Of a stretch of DNA of 64,000 bases, positions 1-11,614 are shown piece after piece. A program made the translations under genes and the position numbers. Every line of letters begins with the position of its first letter. Positions within the stretch are counted from its first letter, which is position 1. The notes beneath the pieces are model-generated. The model saw nothing but the letters and a program-made list of their open reading frames with translations. It made no database searches and had not been told where the DNA came from. This DNA comes from Irpex lacteus. Its lineage: Eukaryota; Basidiomycota; Agaricomycetes; Polyporales; Irpicaceae. The stretch spans positions 806,001 to 870,000 of the forward strand of contig MQVO02000005.1 in the NCBI GenBank assembly GCA_001986395.2, given 5' to 3'.

Positions 1-507
1 ATCACCTCTTTACCATCCGCGTCATCCCTCACAAATCCCCCAGAAGATTCACCAAAGGCTTACAGAGAACCATTACCACCAATACAGCTGACACCAAGCT
101 CCAGCAGAGCGCATTCACCTGTACCGGGCCTAGCATCGCTCCAGCTTCCTCCCCTCGATCCGGCGCTATACAGTCAATCCTCGGCATATAGCAGACACCA
201 TCACCATGCCTCCTCGCATTCGCACATTCAACAGCGACACCATCACCATCATATGTCGCACGAACATCTACTTGAGCGTGAGACGGAGTACGATAACGAT
301 GGCAAGGGGAGGGATCGGTACGGTAGCCTGGGTGATGGGCCTGCGAAGGACTTCGACGGACTGTCGTTGGGGAATGGGTCTACTGACGTGAGATATACTT
401 CGGGGAGTGTTCTACGGGAAGAAGAAGGCGAGCGGGCGAGAGACGGTGGAGCTATCGAACGGGGTGGGAGTGGTGGTGGGCATCAACGAATGGATGTGGA
501 TACCTGA
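1..507 (+). CDS. C-terminal end of an unknown protein (5' partial), His-rich tail
   Basis: Frame 1 is open from the first base of the window to a TGA at 505-507, giving about 168 residues with no start inside the window that has to be used. The sequence is low-complexity: a Pro/Ser-rich part, then a histidine-rich stretch (HHHHAS, HHHHHM around residues 66-85), then a Gly/Glu/Arg-rich polar tail ending GGGHQRMDVDT. No domain is visible and I do not recognise the family. The residue bias and the lack of splice interruptions fit a disordered C-terminal tail of a regulatory or nuclear protein, but that is inference only. It could also be one exon whose upstream intron lies outside the window. 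Confidence 0.6.
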   Translation: MTSLPSASSLTNPPEDSPKAYREPLPPIQLTPSSSRAHSPVPGLASLQLPPLDPALYSQSSAYSRHHHHASSHSHIQQRHHHHHMSHEHLLERETEYDNDGKGRDRYGSLGDGPAKDFDGLSLGNGSTDVRYTSGSVLREEEGERARDGGAIERGGSGGGHQRMDVDT

Positions 508-662
508 GATACCTGACAGATGAAGAGAGAGGAGGGGGCGGACAGATGATTAATTATTATTCTCGTACCCATTTACTGCTGATATTTTGATGTATCGTCG
601 ACGTGGAGGGCGATCTTTACGCTACGTAGTCCGAGGGGTACGCAGAAAGTAAGCGCCCGACC

Positions 663-681
663 GGGGGTGGGGGTGGGTGGG
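663..681 (+). other. G-quadruplex-type tract (copy 1)
   Basis: Four G-runs of 5, 5, 3 and 3 separated by single T bases, a textbook intramolecular quadruplex pattern. It lies about 155 bp past the stop of the partial gene, on its sense strand, so it may be in the 3' UTR or just beyond. A related tract with similar downstream sequence is at 2501-2518. Confidence 0.5.
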
Positions 682-1580
682 TGGTTGTGAAGGCCCTTAG
701 CAGGAATTTCTTAAAATTTATTGGGAGCCTCAGGGAGGCTTTCAATTCATCTTTCTGCACTATTAATCGTTGAAGGGATGCTCTGCGATCCAACAGCAAC
801 GGTGTGGTGATAATTCATTGTAGTGTGACAGGGACATACCACGATTGGACATGTCAGTCACCGTGATGTCACACAAGTAACGTCGACGTTAACCGTTTTA
901 TTTTACTTACGACGTCGACCAAGTACGACCGGCCAACTCGTGATATCGGAATCGATTGTATGTGCAGTGCTTTCTCAATAGCACATACATATCATGTCAC
1001 TCCTTCTTCAAGCTGTGATTATAGGTAGATTTGTGAGTACCCAGTAATACGTACGCAGGTGCGGTACTTATCCCAGCCTCGTAGACTCAGAATTGTTTCT
1101 GAAACCGCGTGCAGTACACCCGGTATTAAGTATGCGCGGACCCTTCGCTCTTATATCAGTCGTGGTGATGAGCAGTGTGAGCGAGAATGCTATGATGCAA
1201 AAGCGGTCAGTATAAGCATCATGATAACTGATTGCACCCCAAGTTATCTAGGCTAAACACGAGTAGTGCATATACTGAACGAGTTCTACCCAAGTGCCAG
1301 TGTGCTTCGACTCGAAACATTGTAAGTTGATCGACCACACTAAGTACTAGGGCACCCATTCTCCGGTAAGTACTACGAATTCATCATTTTGGAGGATTGC
1401 CACATGTGTTCACTTATCGGATCCGAGTCTCGATGCCTCAGGCAGGCTGTCTACGTTGGCTTTATCCAGTCAATGAACCATAGTGCAAGTAAAGCTTGAA
1501 CCATGAAATTCACATTGATCCACTACTGCTAAATATTTAATATCAAGGTTACTTAGAACTTGAAAGGCCTAGTGACCGAT

Positions 1581-1635
1581 GGGGCAGCTGTCGAGACGGA
1601 ACCTGCAGAGCTTCTGCCCTCTCGAAAGCTGCCCC
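1581..1635. repeat. Imperfect palindrome / hairpin
   Basis: Arms 1581-1595 and 1621-1635 are reverse complements at 14 of 15 positions (GGGGCAGCT...AGCTGCCCC at the ends). Inside the loop is a second small palindrome, GCAGAGCTTCTGC (1605-1617). The structure could extrude as a cruciform or fold in RNA. No neighbouring gene claims it. Confidence 0.6.
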
Positions 1636-2500
1636 GTTGAAGCACCCCAGCATCTTTGTGGAACCACAAACAACGAGCAACATTGGAAGGAGTTGAGCTT
1701 TGGTTGCAAGTCGGGCGGATTTGAATGGAGTCGCAGTGGCAACGATAGTGACGGCCACTCGAATAACAACGGCAAGGGTTCTTTACTTCGATACTTTAAA
1801 GCTAATGTCCGGTCAGAACCACTCAGCATAATAAGTCCAGCGACACGAACGAATGGTGGACAATCACGGCCTTAGCCCCTGCCTGCGCAACCGAGTTGCC
1901 GCCGCTCGGAGAGCTGCGAACATCTCGAGGTAAGCAGCACTGTTGTGCGCAAGTAGACCACAGCAAACACAATCGGGAACTTCAAACACACGGCATAAGT
2001 TGTAGGCGACATTACTTACGCTGGCGACTGCCCTCATCATGCTCACTGCCGTCTGTAGAATGCGAGCTATAAGTATAGATGTAAGATCATGATTAAACCT
2101 ATCGCGCTCTCGAAACTATGCGCGCCCAACTTGAATGGACCCGGGCTATCACAACCGCGTCGTGATTCGTGAAATGCAGCTGAGTCTATGACTCGCGACC
2201 TAACCACCCAATTGCCCGCTGAGTGTCGGCCATCATTTAATTCCTATCCAACATTAGCGTGACCGTACTGACTGTACCTACCCTACCCATCACTATGTGT
2301 AAGTACACGAAAAGGTCGCGCAACGTATAACGCACGAACACAGATACTACCAACATAGCGTACACTGTAACAAAGGCCTTGAATCCCTAGGCGATGACAT
2401 TATTAACGTATAATCATTACATCTTATCTGTCCCAAAAATGGATTAAACATATTTCGCATTTGGATATGTTATTTCCATATATGTAGCGTGGGAACTGAT

Positions 2501-2518
2501 GGGGGGTGGGTGGGTGGG
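2501..2518 (+). other. G-quadruplex-type tract (copy 2)
   Basis: G-runs of 6, 3, 3 and 3 with single-T loops. The sequence just downstream (AGGCCTTAACAGGATTTTCT) resembles that after copy 1 (AGGCCCTTAGCAGGAATTTC), so the two are diverged copies of one short repeat rather than independent G-rich tracts. Confidence 0.5.
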
Positions 2519-2850
2519 TAAACGAGGCCTTAACAGGATTTTCTGACGTCGTGTCAAATATTTTCTTCTTGCATACCCCTTGACGTAGTCCTTACTTTTG
2601 CTCATTGTACTGTATTATTTTATTTTTCTCCTGCTTACCTTGGGATTCAGATGTATCATTGCTTCGTTCGACAAACGGATCGTGGAGAGCGTTCGTTGGA
2701 GATGAGGATATATATGAGGAGGGATCCTATTTTCTGGTACTGTGATTGTGGTCGAAAATGTTTATGATGCTAGGTAACAAGGATCGTATTTCAAATAAGC
2801 GTAAGACTTCGATATCAAAATGTCACAAAAAAAGTGGGTAATAGAAAGAG

Positions 2851-4483
2851 TTATAAAGGGTCCATGGAATACAACCTACTTCGTCCAAAATTGGGTGAAT
2901 ATGCAGGCGGGAGTAGGTCTGGTTCGTCACTAGCTTCACCGATAGGTCCGCCAGCTAGTCTAATGCCACCGTCTGTGTCCCGTATGGGGTCTGACTGCAT
3001 CGAGCGAGTAGGTAACACAGCAAGAGAGGGATAACCTGCCAAGTTTACGGGCTCAAGCTGGTCGTATGAGAATCCTCGAGGCCGAGCAGCACGCTCTGGA
3101 ACATCATGGGTATCCTGCGTCCAGTGAATGACGTTCTCTTGTGCATCATGTTCTGGCATTGAATCGGGTTGAATCGAGTATATCGATGCAGTATCTGAGC
3201 CTGCCGATCGAGCAGAGTAGAGGGGTACAGCATGATATCCCGTTGCGGGCCACTTCAACATCGCAGTCGATGAAAGAGGTGGACCTATTTCACCTATCGT
3301 CGCTGATCAGTCTTTGTGCGGAGTGAAAAATAGCTGCACTCACCCATGGTACGTCCGGCGACGTCAGAATCGAATGCAGAGATAGACCGAGTGCGCATAC
3401 GACGTCGGCGTCGGATTATATACACGACAACCATGATGATCACCAAGGCTGTTCCGGCAACCACACCCGCGATGATATCCTTCACGTTGCTTTCCTTATG
3501 AGACGGGGAATCCGAAGAAAAGCTCGGTGCAGTAGATGGCATCGGCGTGCTTGGAGCAGGACTAACAGTAGGTAATGCCGATGCGATATTGTCAGTGGGA
3601 AGGATCGCCGTGGGGAATGAGATAGTGAAAGACGAGTTTGGGGCCACTATCCCGCTCGAAGACGAAGACGACCAAGTCATTTCCACAGAAGCAATGGACG
3701 TGCTATCTGCAGAAGAAGGGGTGGTGATATCTGCGGAAGAGGCCATTGCGATATTTGTGGAAGGGGCGGATGTCGGCACGTCCGACGTGGTATCTTCGTC
3801 AATAGCGGTCGTTGTGGCACTTGATGAACTACTGGTTGAAGGAGTGGTAGGCGTAGGGATGCCGTGAGCATTGCCAAATGAGACTGTCGGTAGCGGGCCT
3901 GATGAATCGAAAGATTGCTGGATTTGAATGAAGTCGAAGAAGTAAGTGGCATCGTCTGTGCTGGCCCTTCTGATGATGAGGGTGTGAGAGTCGGGGGAGA
4001 GATTGGTGGCTGAGAAGAATGGAACATTGTTCAATGGGTCCGAGCCATCGTTCTGCGGCGCGGTAAAGGTCACTGGCGGACTGTCATCGATAGTATACGT
4101 AGACACGGGAATCCCATATTTGGCAGCGATTCCAACGGGGCCATATACGAATATCGAAGGGCCTGGTATTGGACGGTGGTCAGCGAATGAGCCAAAATAT
4201 GCAATAAGCGACATTCACCATTGAAGTGGTATTCTATCGCTGCACCTGCGGCATTGGTACTGTGCATAGTACTAGACGTACGACAGAATAGAGTGGTAAA
4301 TTGCTTGAACGCATGGTCACGAATGCATGGAGTCACGTACGAATTAAAGGCCGCGCTCCATTCCAATGCCCTCCACGTCCCCACGTAGGTGAGAGAGGGG
4401 TCGGTGTCGTCAACAACCTGTAGGGTCTGCCGGGTCTTATGAGACCTAGTACGCTTGTTAGAAGAGCTTGAGTAAGCAAGCAT
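2851..4483 (-). CDS. Ser/Thr-rich single-pass membrane protein with N-terminal beta-sandwich-like domain
   Basis: Three exons: 4483-4219, 4162-3344, 3284-2851 (introns of 56 and 59 nt, GT-AG), 505 aa. The ectodomain carries the basidiomycete pattern DDTDPSLTYVGTW ... EYHFNGPSIFVYG (the last motif is formed across the first splice junction, which supports the model). A long Ser/Thr/Pro mucin-like stalk follows (residues about 190-315), then one transmembrane helix (about 318-338, VVAGTALVIIMVVVYII), a stop-transfer RRRRRMR and a polar cytosolic tail of about 160 residues. This layout is very common in agaricomycetes and suggests a glycosylated cell-surface or wall-linked protein with the tail inside the cell; no partner is known to me. 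The start at 4483 gives no clear signal peptide, so a 5' exon may be missing. The function is unknown. Confidence 0.8.
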
Positions 4484-5590
4484 GATTTATTCCTGCATGG
4501 AGAGTCAAACGAGTGGAAGGTGGTGAAACGAGGAGGAAAGAGGGTAGAGGGGTGGAAGAGAGGGCGAGCTTGACGACCTACAGCGAAGTCTGCTCTACTA
4601 GGAATCTTGATAGATATCAACTCAAGCTTGGGTATAGCAACCTGAATTATACCGGTGACATCAGGAATGGGGCAATGAGAACGCTAAGAGTGACATTTCC
4701 AGATGGAATGGGCCATCCTGGGAATTCATCGCTTGCGTTGAGGGAAGTCATCTACGTGTGAGACCTAGGGGGCTAATAAAAAATGTAGGAGTTCATACGT
4801 GGTCGAAGTATACACTACCTATGTCTCCCAGGCTCAGCAACGAGCGTATTGAGGGCTTTACGGCCTCAGACCGCGAATTCTCATCTGCCGACGGGATTGG
4901 AGAAGCGTGAGAAGTGTCTCCTTCGAAGGATCCTGATAGCGTTCTTACCTTGCGATGAGGTCCTCCAGCAGTCACATGAATGTGATGCAACCATCATGTT
5001 ACTGGTGTTATCTCGCACATCACCTCAACTCCTTCTACAAGTGGAGAACACCGTTTTTCTTGTTGAGTATTGACAGCCTTAAGGATCGCCTTGCGCCACG
5101 CATGGAAGTCACTAGGCCAGGTTTCCTCATTTTAGGGAAAATACCCATCGGAATCAGGGAACAGAATCGACACTTGTGACTTCCACTTCCGAAACCAATT
5201 CCGGCACTGAGGAAAACAATTGCAACCGTCACTGAGGTTTGTTAATCGTGATATGTGGGTCTCTCTTTCTGATGAGCTGTAAGTTGCTCAAGGGAGGTGG
5301 ACGCGGATCACGAAACACAGGGATCAGTCCTATGGGCATCGTAAGATGCGAGTCGATCAGCGTGAGTAAGTAAGCACTCACAATGCAGTAGGTGAGTCTT
5401 ATGCAAGGCTCTGGCGCCCTCTGTCTGGACAAGCCAAACGCAGCACAGGTCCTCCAAAATCAAATCAAATCTATACGGTAAATCGCGCAATGGCTCTCCG
5501 TTCTCATACTCACATCAAGTAACATACAAATCCAATGTCCACTCGCTATCAAGTATCGATATCTGGCCTCGGGCACACTCCGTCCTATCT
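4484..5590. other. Intergenic region, no recognisable gene
   Basis: About 1.1 kb between two minus-strand genes. It should hold the promoter and any missing 5' exon of the mucin-like gene and the 3' UTR of HSE1. Short open frames here have no family features. Confidence 0.5.
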
Positions 5591-8269
5591 CTACGCGGGC
5601 GCACCAGCAGCCTGAGGTTGACCTGCTCCGCCAACGTTCAAACCTGCTAACTGGTTCGCCAGACCCGCACCGGGATCCTGAACAGGGCTCGTAGCTCCGA
5701 CCGCAGGGTACGGCGACGTACCATACGGTACATTGCTCGCTGCCGGAGCAGCTTCTCTGTGGACGTTCAGCGGCGCCGTATTCGCGACAGCTCCCTGTCC
5801 TGCCGGGCCATCATACAATTGGTACCCTTGGCCTTGTTGAGGTTCTGGCTGATGCTGAGCAGAAGGAGAGACGGGTGTTGCCTCTTTGACACCCGGGACG
5901 GATATGAAGTACAATGCTCCAGTAGGATCAGTACCTCCCTGCGCGTAATACTGAGCCCAAGCTTGTACGTTAGGGTCTGGATAAGTTGCATTCGGGTCGT
6001 ACGCGTAGGGTGGCCCTTGCTGCGGAGGTGATTGCTGCTGCTGCTGTGGCTGTGGCTGAACCTGCTGTTGTGGTTGAGGCTGCGGCTGCGGTTGTACTTC
6101 AGGTTGAGGGGCAGCTTGTTGCTCGACAGGCTGCGGTTGACCTTGGCCTTGTGGTTGAGGCTGCGCTTGGGGCTGAGGCTGCACCTGTCCTTGAGGTTGC
6201 ACTTGCGGCTGAACCTGTGGCTGGTATTGCGGCTGCACCGGTTGCTGCTCAAAGTATGCTTGTGGCGGTGGGCCCTGAGGTGCAGGTGTAGGTCCAGTGG
6301 CAGGAACGGGGCCTGGTACGTGTTGAGGAGCCGGACCGCCGTACGGCTGAGCTGGAGGCGTCGGTTGAGGATGGGGAGTTGGGGGCACATAAGGCTGGGA
6401 GGTGGGCCCGGCGGGCTGACCGTAGGGCTGGGGAGGATATGCACCAGCAACAGGGGGCTGCTGATAGGCTGCAGGATCGACGTACGGTTGCTGAGGTGGG
6501 TAGGGCTCTGGCGCGGGGTAAGGTCCCGGTGCAGGGTATGCTCCGTACGCTCCCTGATCGTACCCTGCAGGGTTCCAGCCATAGCTTGGGACTTCTGGTC
6601 GAGGAGGATAGGGCGATTGGCCATAACTTGAACGAGGATCGTATCCTAGTATACGGGTTGAACGGTTGCTATTACTGTGAGAGAGGCAAAGGGCAAAGGT
6701 AACATACCACCCGAATGTCTGGCCAAGCTGTCTTCCATCATACGATCGAATATTGACCGAGCTTTGACAAACGTCTCATTCATGGAGACAAGATCGGCTG
6801 ATAAATTATGAGTGATATTCCGACTACAGCGTAAATGACAGGATCTTACCTCGCTTCTGGCTGTATTTATCAATAAGCTTCACGATCTTTGGTCGCACGC
6901 TCATACATGACCTGTAGAGTTCCTATGCAAGGCTTAAGAAGAGCTTCAATGAGCTCACTGATTTCAATTACCTGGATTTCCTCGTTATCTGCAAGATTAT
7001 CTTTGGCAGGATCCATCTGGCGCAGCATCTGCAACAAGCGGTCGACATTAGCAGCCTGGGCAAATACAGCCGCTTCTTGCTCCGCCTCCTTCGCAAGTTC
7101 TGCTGCAGTTGGTTCAGGAAGGGGTTCCTGGGGATGCCATATCAACACCATCGAACAGATGAGTGTGAAGAAGCGGACATACCACGTAGTTCACTGGGAA
7201 GATGCCCGTTCGGCCTTTGAGCTGACCTCTCCACCAATCTTTGTATCCCCTATCGACGACCTTGATTATATCACCCTTCTCAAACGCAAGCTCCCCGGCT
7301 TCTGTTGGCTCGAAGGTGTGTAAGGCACGAACTCGCGTCACGACCGGGATACTGTCCGTGGATTTCACGGATGGTGCGGGGCTGGACGAGACATAGCTTG
7401 ATGCGGGCGGCACCGCTGCCGCTGCCACCGATGCACTGGTATTACCAGAGGGCAATGCAGGACTGGAAGAGGGGACATATCCGCCGTACACCGGCTGTGT
7501 CTGCGGCTGCGGCTGAGCACGCGAGGAACTTGTTGCTTGAGGTAGGTGCGACGAGGATCCAGAACCACCAGCTCCACCTGAAGCGAGTGAGTACTGCCCC
7601 CACTGGTCACGGCCGCCTTTGTCGTGCATGGACATCTCCAGCACACGCTGTAGCTCTTCCTCTTCCTGTCTGCGAAGTACGTCATCGCGGTCTGGTGGAG
7701 GCGGTTCGTTCTGATTGTCAAATCGGTATCCTTTGGACTTGAGGTTTGTGTAGCATTCTTCCATGATACCAAGAGTAGGATCCTTCTCGAAGTCTCCTGC
7801 CCACTCCTCGATCAATGAGAGTGCCCTACGCCGGACCTTCTCATGAGTATTACGGTCCTGGATGAGCTTTTCTAAGCCTTGTGTGAATGCACGAGACGCG
7901 ATCTCGCGGTGCACTTCAATTCCGCAGTTCTTTGTTAGCGACTCAGCCAGCGTGAGGGTATACAGCTGAACATTAGATGTCCGGTGTGTCAGTCGCTTTA
8001 GAATCGCGGCGATAACATTTCGTGCTCTGGGAACGATCTTAGCAGTTGCTTTTATTCAGCAGTCGCAACAGACACACACCCTTGCTCTCCTTCCTCCTGA
8101 ACCTTGTCGCATAGCGTGATGATGAGCTCCCAATTCTCGCTCGTTAAGTTCTCGTCTGTCGTCTTCGCTGCGGCGTCTCAATCAGCACACTCCCGACCAT
8201 CGGTGAACGCGTAGACATGGACTCACCGACGATGTCGTCGTAAGGATTGGGTTGGCCACCTCTGAACAT
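5591..8269 (-). CDS. HSE1: HSE1, ESCRT-0 subunit (STAM homologue), with an apparent frameshift
   Basis: ESCRT-0 component that works with Vps27 on endosomes to sort ubiquitinated cargo into multivesicular bodies. Six exons: 8269-8227, 8167-8080, 8026-7183, 7127-6850, 6797-6708, 6645-5591. The order is a VHS domain (start MFRGGQPNPYDDIV, then TTDENLTSENWELI; residues about 15-145), a UIM (EEEELQRVLEMSM, about 164-180), an SH3 domain (RVRALHTFEPTEAGELAFEK ... GRTGIFPVNYV, about 270-325), a GAT coiled coil (VDRLLQMLRQMD ... MYERATKDRE, then LIDKYSQKRADLVSMNETF) and a very long Pro/Gln-rich tail of about 350 residues. Oddity: within the GAT domain, around 6876-6890, the frame of MYERATKDRE and the frame of KLIDKYSQKR do not join (net one base too many or two missing) and no plausible intron bridges them. 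Everything downstream keeps family similarity, so this is a sequence error or a recent lesion. Confidence 0.93.
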
Positions 8270-8473
8270 GTCTTCGACGTCGTCTCAAGACTCTGTTCAA
8301 CAAATACAAGTAGAACGGCGGTAGTGGAAGATGTCTGAGCGGACGACTGCCGCAGTCCTGCGATGATGATAGTCTGCGGCAATTGCCGCCATTAGGCAAT
8401 GCTCACTTTGACGCCAAGGCCACTTTCCAGTTAACCTTCACTCTCTTCGGATTCAGCATCTACTTTGTTTGCC
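8270..8473. promoter_or_regulatory. Shared intergenic promoter region of HSE1 and MMS2
   Basis: The two start codons face away from each other and are 204 bp apart, so both core promoters and 5' UTRs must lie in this stretch. No obvious TATA box is visible. Whether the two genes are co-regulated cannot be judged from sequence. Confidence 0.6.
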
Positions 8474-9104
8474 ATGGCCAGGGGTAAGGATTTCTTCACT
8501 AAGAATACTGTATGAGATACTGAGCATAACATGGTCCGATCACCCTAGTTCCCCGTAACTTCCGCCTGCTTGAAGAGCTCGAGAAAGGCGAGAAGGGTAT
8601 CGGCGATGGCTCTTGCTCGTATGGTCTCGAGGACGGAGACGATATCATGATGAGCAACTGGAATGGCACAATCATTGGACCAGGGCATGTACGTAGTCTT
8701 AAGCAACGCGTGTACCGTCGAGCACCATCGATCGGAAGACATCGCCTACAAAGAACGCGTACTGACCAATATTTGCATACAACAGACTGTACACGAGAAC
8801 CGTATCTACAGCCTCAAGATTACATGCGGGGAACATTACCCCGAGCAACCTCCCGTCGTACAATTTATCTCCAGGGTCAACCTTCCCTTCGTGAACCAAA
8901 CAGACGGAAGAGTCGATAATAACAAGCTTCCTTGCCTTGCGAACTGGAATAGAAACCACAGTATTGAGACGGTCTTAGTGGAAATTAGACGGTAAGAATC
9001 TGCTTTCTCCTATGCTCCTGTCTCCCTCAACCGCTTGTCGCAGAGAAATGGCCTCCTTCAACAATCGCAAGTTGCCACAGCCTCCGGAAGGCAGCACCTT
9101 CTAA
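8474..9104 (+). CDS. MMS2: Ubiquitin-conjugating enzyme variant Mms2 (UEV)
   Basis: Non-catalytic E2 variant that pairs with Ubc13 to build K63-linked ubiquitin chains in error-free DNA damage tolerance. Four exons: 8474-8483, 8549-8688, 8786-8991, 9044-9104; 138 aa, the usual length. Exon 1 holds only ten bases (ATG GCC AGG G), and splicing gives [20 protein letters not shown], the family N-terminus, which fixes the start. Further motifs are [41 protein letters not shown] and the C-terminus [14 protein letters not shown]. The active-site Cys of true E2s is absent. A Cys does occur at LPCLANW where human MMS2 has Val, but it is four residues before the conserved Trp and so is out of register with the E2 catalytic position. 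Intron 2 (97 nt) is longer than the rest. Confidence 0.97.
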
Positions 9105-9769
9105 GGCGCTTCGATTCCGCGCTGTGTATGTACCGCAACAGTAGTAAACGGTTTCCTGTGGTTTGACAAACAATAATGACAACCCATGACGTGAATGTAG
9201 CATCTAACCTTTCGATTACCCCATATCCTCATTGTATCACACATACGCATGGTCCCAATATACGATCTTCCATTCTACTACATTATGTCACCCATACGCG
9301 CAAGGGTTACCTTGGGCTGCTCATCAATGATCACCTGAACGTACACACCCCATCTTTGAATATCTTCACGCACTCATCTTCCGGGTCCGATGACTTACTG
9401 ACTGATGGTGAAATGGCGGCTACTATTTCCCCAGAGCGAAACCATGAAGGGGGCCATAGGTTGAACTTCGAGGGCGGAAGATATAATACTGTATAACTTA
9501 CCCATTACGAAGTACTGATCTCCAGGAGCGATGTCGGCTGGGACGATGGCATTTATGCCTCCTTCATTCCAATCCAAGCACATAGCAGCATGAACGGACG
9601 TTAAACAATAAACAAGAACACAACGAACAGCAAACCGATACAAGGTGTAGATTACAGATATATGTGAGCCAACTTCCAAGAAAACAAACCCAATCGCGGG
9701 AAGTCGATGCTCCCGAAGGCAACGCCCCAATTTCCACAATCCCCTTCCTGCGCATGCATGTCATGACAC
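9105..9769. other. Intergenic (tail-to-tail) region, no gene seen
   Basis: Holds the 3' ends of MMS2 (+) and of the AT-hook-like gene (-). Open frames on either strand (for example 9395-9739 minus) show no family-like features. Confidence 0.5.
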
Positions 9770-11614
9770 CTAAGGATTCTTATCCTGATGTCTGTCCCTG
9801 TAAACGAACGTAGGAATAGCGATACGCATGTCTTGTGCTCTCGACGAGCCTTCTTGAGGTCGACGTGGAGGGTCGGGGGGTTCCACCGCCCCTCGAGAGT
9901 AGATTCTAGCGTGCTCGCTCCATGGCAGATACATATCGTCGTCAGAGCTGGGTGGACTTCGATTCTGCCCCTTCTCAGGGCCTTCGTCTGCCGAACTCGA
10001 AGACGGAGAACCTGTCACTTCGAGCATGCGTTCGACTATCTCTTCGTCTTCTCCGTAGTCGGACGACTGGGCAGATGGCGGTTGTGGCTCTGCGGTGAGT
10101 CGGGTCTCTGAGAGCTGCTTAGACCTTGACCGGGTGATTCGACCAGGTGGTAGGTCATCGGTCCGCAATGAGAGTAGCGTCGAATCTGCGAGGTGATCGC
10201 CAAGCGAGGCGTGAAGTTGTTCTACTTGAGATCGCCGCCCCCGTTTCGCCTTCTGCCTCGAGTGACTTGGAGAGGGCGCGTGAACATCATCAATGGGATA
10301 CTGTAGACTGAGCTCCGCAGTTGGAGGTCGCCCATCTACGGGTGCGGGCGGGTCTGTGGAGGCCGCATGCTCCTTCGACGTCTTCCGCGGACGGCCAGGT
10401 TTTGCTTTCTGCACTGGTTGGGTCTGTGCGACCACGTTATGAGGATTCACGTCGAGTCCATCTGATATTTTCTTCTTCTTCACTGGCGGGGACGCTTCGT
10501 CTCCTAACCTGTGAGGTTCATGACGTTTGCGCGTAGATTGCCGTGACTGTTCTGTGGCGAGCTCGAGAGTGTGAGGATAAACGGGAAATCTCGTTTTCCA
10601 ATCTATGATATACCCGTCCCTCCTACATATGACAGCATAAAACATATGAGCAATTTCGAACAAAGGAGTCTGAAACCAAGTGAACACTCACATGAATATG
10701 TTTGATACAATTGTTATATCGGCTTTGTACCCCTTGTCTACGAGTTTCAGCTGCTGTTCTGTGGACCAGATACGCCTGTTTCTCTTAGAGTCAGGATGCG
10801 TTCTGTGGCAATTGGCTGGTATTTCTTCCTTCGGAATGCGCCATACGCCATGGGTGGTAGGTTGAGGTATAGACGGTTGCATGCATTCTGCGATCAACTC
10901 ATCTTCTTTCGTCATAGGCTCGAGTTCAGGTTGAGGTTGAGGTGACGTAGGGTTCATGAGAGGTGGGGGTGGTGACGGAGATGGGCCCGGAGGAGGCGGC
11001 AACGAGAGGGGTAGTGAGGAATATGACGGCGGCGGAGGTAAAGGCGAGGAGTTCGATGGTACTTGCGGCGTTGCAAACGACATTTGTTGTCTGGAGGAAG
11101 AAAGAGATGCACTGTAGCCAAATGGACCACGAGAAACCGGCGTTGTCGGCCTTTCCTCTTCGACATATGTCTTTGATGCAGCTGATGCAGCAGAAACGGA
11201 TACCGAAGAACGAAAGCGAGTCGAGAGATGTACGTCCAAAGCATTTGGGTTGTGAAGACTAGGGGGTGCCACCGGAATAGCGACCTGAGATGCTGTCAGC
11301 GTTTCCCCATTCGGCAGTGGGCGACGCGCTCCTTTGCCAGTCAGAGCTGGGATACGCGGCGTGCGCGTGGGAGTTGGCGTGGACAGCCCCGGTTTTGGGG
11401 ACGGAGATGGCGTAGTAATATTGGTAGATACGCTGGATAAAGAGGGAGAATTTGATACGGAGGATTGAGAGGCAGAGCTGGACGTCTGAGCGGGCGAGGA
11501 CGGGAAGACAACTGGGTGAGGTGATTGCTTTACGCCCGACATAGCGTTAGCCGAGTCCCTACGACTGGCAGTTGCACCCTCTCGGAGGAAGGGGTAGAAC
11601 GAATGGTTGGACAT
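9770..11614 (-). CDS. Unknown low-complexity protein with AT-hook-like and NLS-like motifs
   Basis: Two exons: 11614-10692 and 10622-9770 (69-nt intron, GTGAGT ... TGTAG), 591 aa from the ATG at 11614 (MSNHSFYPFLREGATASRRD). A non-ATG extension upstream is open but not used. The N-terminal half is Ser/Pro/Thr-rich with proline runs. The only compact, probably folded part spans the splice junction: WRIPKEEIPANCHRTHPDSK ... LVDKGYKADITIVSNIFMRDGYIIDWKTRFPVYPHTLE. After it come a basic SPPVKKKKISDG stretch (NLS-like), KPGRPRKTSKEH (AT-hook-like GRP core) and KAKRGRRSQ. These suggest a nuclear, possibly DNA-binding protein. I do not recognise the family, and no enzyme motif is visible. Confidence 0.75.

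Larger units (their letters stand above)
508..2850. other. Intergenic region, no recognisable gene
   Basis: About 2.3 kb between the partial gene and the mucin-like gene (both have their 3' ends here, so it is a tail-to-tail spacer). I see no family-like ORF: the longest open frame (1579-1875 +) mainly reads through a hairpin. It holds two G-rich tracts and one strong hairpin, listed separately. Confidence 0.5.

Noticed and set aside
5986..6631. Long antisense frames rich in Ala/Leu/Arg over the 3' part of HSE1
   Set aside because: They are mirror images of the Gln/Pro repeats of the real minus-strand gene.
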